Origin: JAJYVT01 sp027339205
GTDB taxonomy: Bacteria; Actinomycetota; Acidimicrobiia; Acidimicrobiales; RAAP-2
Length of the DNA: 36,172 nucleotides
Assembly (NCBI GenBank): GCA_027339205.1
Contig: DAHWOV010000080.1
Location: 1-36,172, forward strand
Reading direction: 5' to 3'
In this document: piece after piece, positions 32,485 through 36,172 of the stretch
How the letters are laid out: every line of letters begins with the position of its first letter
How positions within the stretch are numbered: the first letter of the stretch is position 1
Program-made: the position numbers and the translations under genes
Notes under the pieces: model-generated
Told to the model about the DNA's origin: nothing
What the model saw: the letters and a program-made list of their open reading frames with translations, nothing else
The model's database searches: none

Positions 32485-34848
32485 CTAGAGGTCAGCTCCC
32501 ATCGAGTTGATGGTTGTCTGGGTGATCGCGTACGGCCCACCCAAGATCGTGAAGTGCGAGACCTTCGTCCCACCTATGCCAGTCGTCCCAGCCGTATGAA
32601 GGAAGGTGCCAAGTGCTGACCCGGCGGTCGTCGGGCTGAGGGTCAGCACGAGCGGTTCGGGTGAGCTCGCAGTCGGTCCATCCGCTGCCACAACCGCCCC
32701 TGAGAGACCGTCGGTGAAGCCGTTTCCGCGTGCGATCGCGAGCGATCCAGTACCCGTCCATCCAAGACCGCCGTTCGATGCTGCCGTCTCGAACGCTGCC
32801 AATTCGGTTGACGTGCCCGAATATGTCTGGCCTGCGATCCGTAGCACCGAGACGCCGAGCCCCTCGAGCGTCGACGCGACGCTGTTCGACACTGCCAGTG
32901 GCCCCCCGATCACGATCACCTGCTTGATGCCCAAAGTCTTGATGCCTGCGATGACCTGCGGGGAAAGCGTGCTCGGTGTCGTGAGGAGAATCGGAAACCG
33001 CTCGGCGTAGGCCATGGTGCTCGCGCTCTCTGCGTCCTGGAACCCTCTGCCGGTGGCGACGATGGCCGTTGGCAGCGCTGTTGCGCTCGCTGGCGCGCTG
33101 GAGGCCAGACCCGAGGTAACGTTGTACCTGCCTTTTCCCCCTGACGCGTTCGCTCCTGTATAGGCGCCAGCGAAGGACGCCGCGCCGACGCTTGAGGCTG
33201 TGGGCATCTCGGCGATCTTCTCTGCGGTGTCGTACTGAGTCGGTCCTGCGATCCGTGTCACCACGATCTTCACTGTCCCCGGCAACGCGCTCGCACCCCC
33301 GCACTCGTCAGCCACGGTGGACTCCAATTGATCGACGACCGCTGTGCTCACCGCGAGGGGGCCCCCTACGACGTAGACCTTGGTGATGCCTTCTTCGTGG
33401 ATCGCTGTGCGGGTCGGCGCAGAAAGCGACGTGGGCGGGGTGAGCAACGTTCCCGTGCCAAGAGAGCGTGCGAGGTAACCGCTCGCCAGTGCGTCCGCGT
33501 AGGTCTTGTCGGTGGCGAGCACGACCGCTCGACTTCCTGTGGTGCCAGGACAGGTGCCGGGCGGGAACTGGTGCTCAAGCTCGGCGGCTGCCGTGGCATC
33601 GGCTGTCTTACCGTAGATGCGAGTGAATGTTGTGAAAGGGGGAACGGCGGGGTGCATACCCTGGGAAGCAATTATGGGAGTGAGGGGGGCTGTGAAGCTC
33701 GGTGTCAGATATGTGTGCGAGTAACTTCCCACGGCAACACAGTTTGTGTTCCCGGGGCCGACGCACGAGACTGATTTGAATGTGACTCTGTTGTAGTACG
33801 TGGAGGGGTTTGCAATAACCACACGTGACCACGAGCCACCGTTCCACTGCTCGATAGCCCCCGTCCCCTGGTGTGTCGTACTGCCGGTTTGTAGCGATGT
33901 TGTTCTCGTTGACCCGACCGCCGTACAAGAGGACACCGAGGTGCACGAGACCGACGTGAGGAACAAGCTGGGCACGGACGAGCTCTGCAGCTGCACCCAC
34001 TTAGAACCATTCCACAATTCTATGAGAGGTTCCACACCGCTCGATCTGACATGTACACCGACAGCAACACACCATGTGTAGCGAACACAGGATACGGATG
34101 TGAATTGGCTTGTGATAACGTTCGGGGGTGGCACTGTGGACCAACTGATTCCATTCCAGCTCGCTGCGATCGCTTCTGGGGTGCCATTGCTCCTATCGCC
34201 AACTCCAACAACCATGCACCACGAGGAGCTGACGCAGGATATGAAACTATAATATCGTGTCTGGAAGCTGCCTGAGCGCACCCATCCATGGCCGTTCCAC
34301 GACTCAATGATACTGCCGATGACGGTCCTTCCTGTGGGCAACGGCTCATTTACAGTGAGCGGACTCAGGGCCATGCAGAACCGTGTGCTGAGGCAGGTTG
34401 GCCTGCCGCCACCTTGCTGAGCTGCCCAGTGACCAGCGTGCCACACATACGAGTTTGTTGTTGACCCTAGCATGCACCATGTGCTGTTGACACAAGAGAC
34501 TGACACGATATCGCGTGCTGGTGCTGCCATGGATAGCCAAGACATTCCGTTCCAAACTGACACGACTGTGCTCGTTCCCTGGAAGGCGTGGCCGACACTT
34601 AAGCAGAATGACGTGCTGACGCACGATACTGACGCGTACCAGGCGCTCGTGTCACCTGGTGCCTGTGCAGCAGATACGATCGACCATTGGTTACGTGTAA
34701 TAGAAACTGCAGACGGTTCAACCGCGAGGCACATGCCCAGCGTGATAGTCACGGTGCATAGCACAGCAGCTACTGGTCGCCACGTGAATAGGCGCGCTCG
34801 CTTCGATCCCTTATGGAGAAGAACTGAGTTCGTCCCGACGTTGATCAC
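32485..34848 (-). CDS. Secreted protein: seven Cys-paired repeats plus cell-wall-binding repeat 2 domains
   Basis: 787 residues from a GTG with GAGGGGG upstream. A signal peptide covers about residues 19-47 (hydrophobic PVAAVLCTVTITLGM). Residues ~70-400 hold seven repeats, each with a SVSC-x5-C-x-VG core (first pair Cys76/Cys82) and most followed by a WNGxSWS strand. This could fold into a seven-bladed propeller with one disulfide per blade. Residues ~415-787 hold three cell-wall-binding-repeat-2-like units with VYVVGGPLAVS, VIVIGGPLAVS and FTILGGPYAIT. The N-terminal half of the gene has noticeably lower GC and more mixed codons than the neighbours. Likely surface-attached; the ligand is unknown. 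Confidence 0.85.
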   Translation of the reverse strand: MINVGTNSVLLHKGSKRARLFTWRPVAAVLCTVTITLGMCLAVEPSAVSITRNQWSIVSAAQAPGDTSAWYASVSCVSTSFCLSVGHAFQGTSTVVSVWNGMSWLSMAAPARDIVSVSCVNSTWCMLGSTTNSYVWHAGHWAAQQGGGRPTCLSTRFCMALSPLTVNEPLPTGRTVIGSIIESWNGHGWVRSGSFQTRYYSFISCVSSSWCMVVGVGDRSNGTPEAIAASWNGISWSTVPPPNVITSQFTSVSCVRYTWCVAVGVHVRSSGVEPLIELWNGSKWVQLQSSSVPSLFLTSVSCTSVSSCTAVGSTRTTSLQTGSTTHQGTGAIEQWNGGSWSRVVIANPSTYYNRVTFKSVSCVGPGNTNCVAVGSYSHTYLTPSFTAPLTPIIASQGMHPAVPPFTTFTRIYGKTADATAAAELEHQFPPGTCPGTTGSRAVVLATDKTYADALASGYLARSLGTGTLLTPPTSLSAPTRTAIHEEGITKVYVVGGPLAVSTAVVDQLESTVADECGGASALPGTVKIVVTRIAGPTQYDTAEKIAEMPTASSVGAASFAGAYTGANASGGKGRYNVTSGLASSAPASATALPTAIVATGRGFQDAESASTMAYAERFPILLTTPSTLSPQVIAGIKTLGIKQVIVIGGPLAVSNSVASTLEGLGVSVLRIAGQTYSGTSTELAAFETAASNGGLGWTGTGSLAIARGNGFTDGLSGAVVAADGPTASSPEPLVLTLSPTTAGSALGTFLHTAGTTGIGGTKVSHFTILGGPYAITQTTINSMGADL

Positions 34849-34893
34849 TTAACCCCCTCATGATGTATGGCTGCATGCTCCGTGCGAGCGTAG

Positions 34894-35012
34894 CTCCCAC
34901 GTGTGGGGAGATCAACACACCCGAATGCACCTCGCGTGGCCGCCGCCGTGGTGATCTGGCGACCTGAAGAAGCGCATAGAAAGGCGCCTGTACCCCCGTG
35001 GTGGTAGGTGCC
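34894..35012. ncRNA. Structured non-coding stretch; candidate IS110 bridge-RNA relic
   Basis: Three hairpins lie between the secreted-protein start and the transposase remnant. CTCCC...GGGAG is at 34894-34910. GATCAACAC (34910-34918) pairs with GTGGTGATC (34948-34956) with one mismatch and a 29-base loop. GGCGCCTGTACC (34983-34994) pairs with GGTAGGTGCC (35003-35012), with one G-U and a 2-base bulge. IS110-group elements encode a bridge RNA in exactly this position, upstream of the transposase, built from stem-loops with large internal loops. The structure is seen by eye; the function is inference. The same stretch must also hold the divergent gene's promoter. Confidence 0.35.
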
Positions 35013-35066
35013 TCGTTCGGGGTCAAGGTTTGTCTCTGTCAATGAGTCAGGGAGGAGGCATCGACG

Positions 35067-35320
35067 ATGTTGCACACCGGACTGGACCTCTCATAAAGGA
35101 CTCTCGATGTGTACGTCTTGACCAAAGAAGGATCGGTGGCCGCCACGATCACGGTGGCCGCCCCATCAGAGCTCGACGGGCTGCGAGGAGTGGTGCGCCA
35201 AGTGAAGACGTTCGAAGGCGGTTGCAAGGCGGCCGCCGTTGCTGAGTCGATGAACGGCGTCCGCTTCGTCCACAAGAGCTGGAACTGTTGGGCTCGACGG
35301 TCGAGATCGCCGACGCGGCC
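35067..35320 (+). pseudogene. IS110-family transposase, N-terminal remnant
   Basis: It begins at an ATG with GGAGGAGG 8 bases ahead: MLHTGLDLS, then an in-frame TAA (35094-35096), then RTLDVYVLTKEGSVAA in the same frame. Further on comes AVAESMNGVRFVHK, a one-base frameshift near 35274-35280, then ELELLGSTVEIADA. This is the RuvC-like N-terminal DEDD domain of IS110/IS1111 transposases: first catalytic Asp in GLDLS and Glu in AESMNG. The third and fourth acidic residues and the whole C-terminal domain are missing after about 35320. It therefore cannot transpose on its own. Confidence 0.78.
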
Positions 35321-36172
35321 TCGGCCGGCAGGTGCAGGTGGGCGCCGCCACCGACTCCCGCACGGCCTGGAGTGGCAGCACCGAGCTGGCGCCGCCGGTC
35401 GAAGGCGCGTCGAAGCTGCCGAGGCGGGCCACTGCCGCCTGGCGGCGCGCGAGCACCTCGAGGTCGGTCACGCCCGGCACCGTCAGCAGCTCGGTCCTGT
35501 GTGCAATCTGCTGTTCCGACCGGGGAGGAGCTCGGTTGCTGGGCTGGGTGACGCGGCGATCCGCCCGGCCCTCGCCTCTGTGGCGACGATCCGGGCCCCC
35601 TTCGCCCGCGTCCGGGTGACACGACGTGGAAGCGAAGGACGATGCTCGTGTCCGGCTGACCGTGGGTGTGGTCCTGAGTGGGGGGGCGCTCCCGGGCGGG
35701 GAAGTGGACCCAGGCCCACCTTTGGGCGGAGTGGGCGAGGGGGGACTTGCAGGCGCTGAGGTGGGCCCTGGGCCACCCGGGCCTGCTGCCCGACGCGATG
35801 ACATCTGCGCCGCGCGCACTGCCGCATCGTCTCCGGTGGCGGGTGGGGCGCAAGGAGGTGGCTGGTGCGGGCCGGTGCTCATGGTATGAGGGTAGTCACG
35901 ACCAGTGACAACGGCACGGGGGTTCGCGTCCTCGAGCCCGAAGTGCCCTTGGCACGCGCCGGGACGCTGACCACCCTCCGGGCGATCCTGGGTGGTCCAC
36001 CCGAACCAGGGTGCTCGGCCTCTCGGCGCCTCCGCTCGACGTGGCAGCGGTCTTCAGCCGAACCGACGCGGCGCGCAGGGACTGATGCAGCCTGCGGTTT
36101 GTCTTTGGAGCGATGTTTGCACGGGGAGTACGATCTCGCCCGAGAGGCTGTCGAAACGTGGGGGTCGCAGAT
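35321..36172. other. Stretch of ~850 bases with no confident gene
   Basis: No frame here reads as a complete recognisable protein. On the minus strand, ~35325-35530 has coding-like GC3 use (for example TELLTVPGVTDLEVLARRQA), but the upstream continuation shifts frame (VATEARAGRIAASPSPATEL) and no start or family can be assigned. On the plus strand a frame open from the ATG at 35886 to the window edge (95 codons, LEPEVPLARAGTLTTLRAIL) may be a partial gene. A plus frame at 35678-35908 has WTQAHLWAEWARGDLQALRW. All are weak. The region looks like joined gene debris next to the transposon remnant. Confidence 0.4.

Noticed and set aside
35109..35759. A 216-codon plus-strand gene
   Set aside because: Only the first ~57 codons are meaningful (IS110 transposase). 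The rest is out of frame after a frameshift near 35274-35280.

Overview
The window is about 36 kb of very GC-rich DNA with dense, strongly GC3-biased genes, many GTG starts and one TTG start. This suggests a high-GC actinobacterium. The gene mix (class I aldolase, PEP synthase, persulfide dioxygenase, cell-wall-binding repeat 2 protein) would fit an Acidimicrobiia-type lineage, but that placement is inference. No rRNA, tRNA or CRISPR array was seen.

Layout. 1-9.4 kb is central carbon metabolism: a HAD-GH65 disaccharide phosphorylase fusion running off the left edge, a prenyltransferase/squalene-cyclase-repeat protein translationally coupled to PEP synthase, then class I fructose-bisphosphate aldolase and phosphofructokinase. 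9.5-11.4 kb has a small heat-shock protein and a cysteine-desulfurase-like PLP enzyme. 11.6-17.3 kb is a redox module on the minus strand: a NapH/NosR-like membrane polyferredoxin, an unusual ferredoxin-GltD-flavodoxin fusion, and an Rrf2 regulator fused to a second domain. A second Rrf2 gene is divergent and shares overlapping promoters. 17.3-21.6 kb has a NarL-type two-component system and an APC-type (KimA-like) transporter.

21.7-30.1 kb reads as a sulfur-oxidation island. It holds a GntR regulator, a sulfide:quinone oxidoreductase broken by an internal deletion, an MBL-rhodanese persulfide dioxygenase, a fused PsrB/PsrC-like (SoeBC-like) membrane subunit with an apparent one-base frameshift, its molybdopterin catalytic partner, and a nitrilase-family amidase. 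The proposed flow is sulfide to persulfide to sulfite to sulfate with electrons to quinone. The first step appears lost here.

30.3-36.2 kb is more accessory: a PaiB-like FMN protein, an AI-2E family permease, and a large secreted protein with seven cysteine-paired repeats and cell-wall-binding repeats, whose N-terminal half is lower in GC. After that comes a decayed IS110-family transposase fragment preceded by about 200 nt of structured non-coding DNA (a candidate bridge-RNA relic), then about 850 bp without a confident gene. Short perfect tandem duplications (16-26 bp, two copies) recur in intergenic gaps throughout.
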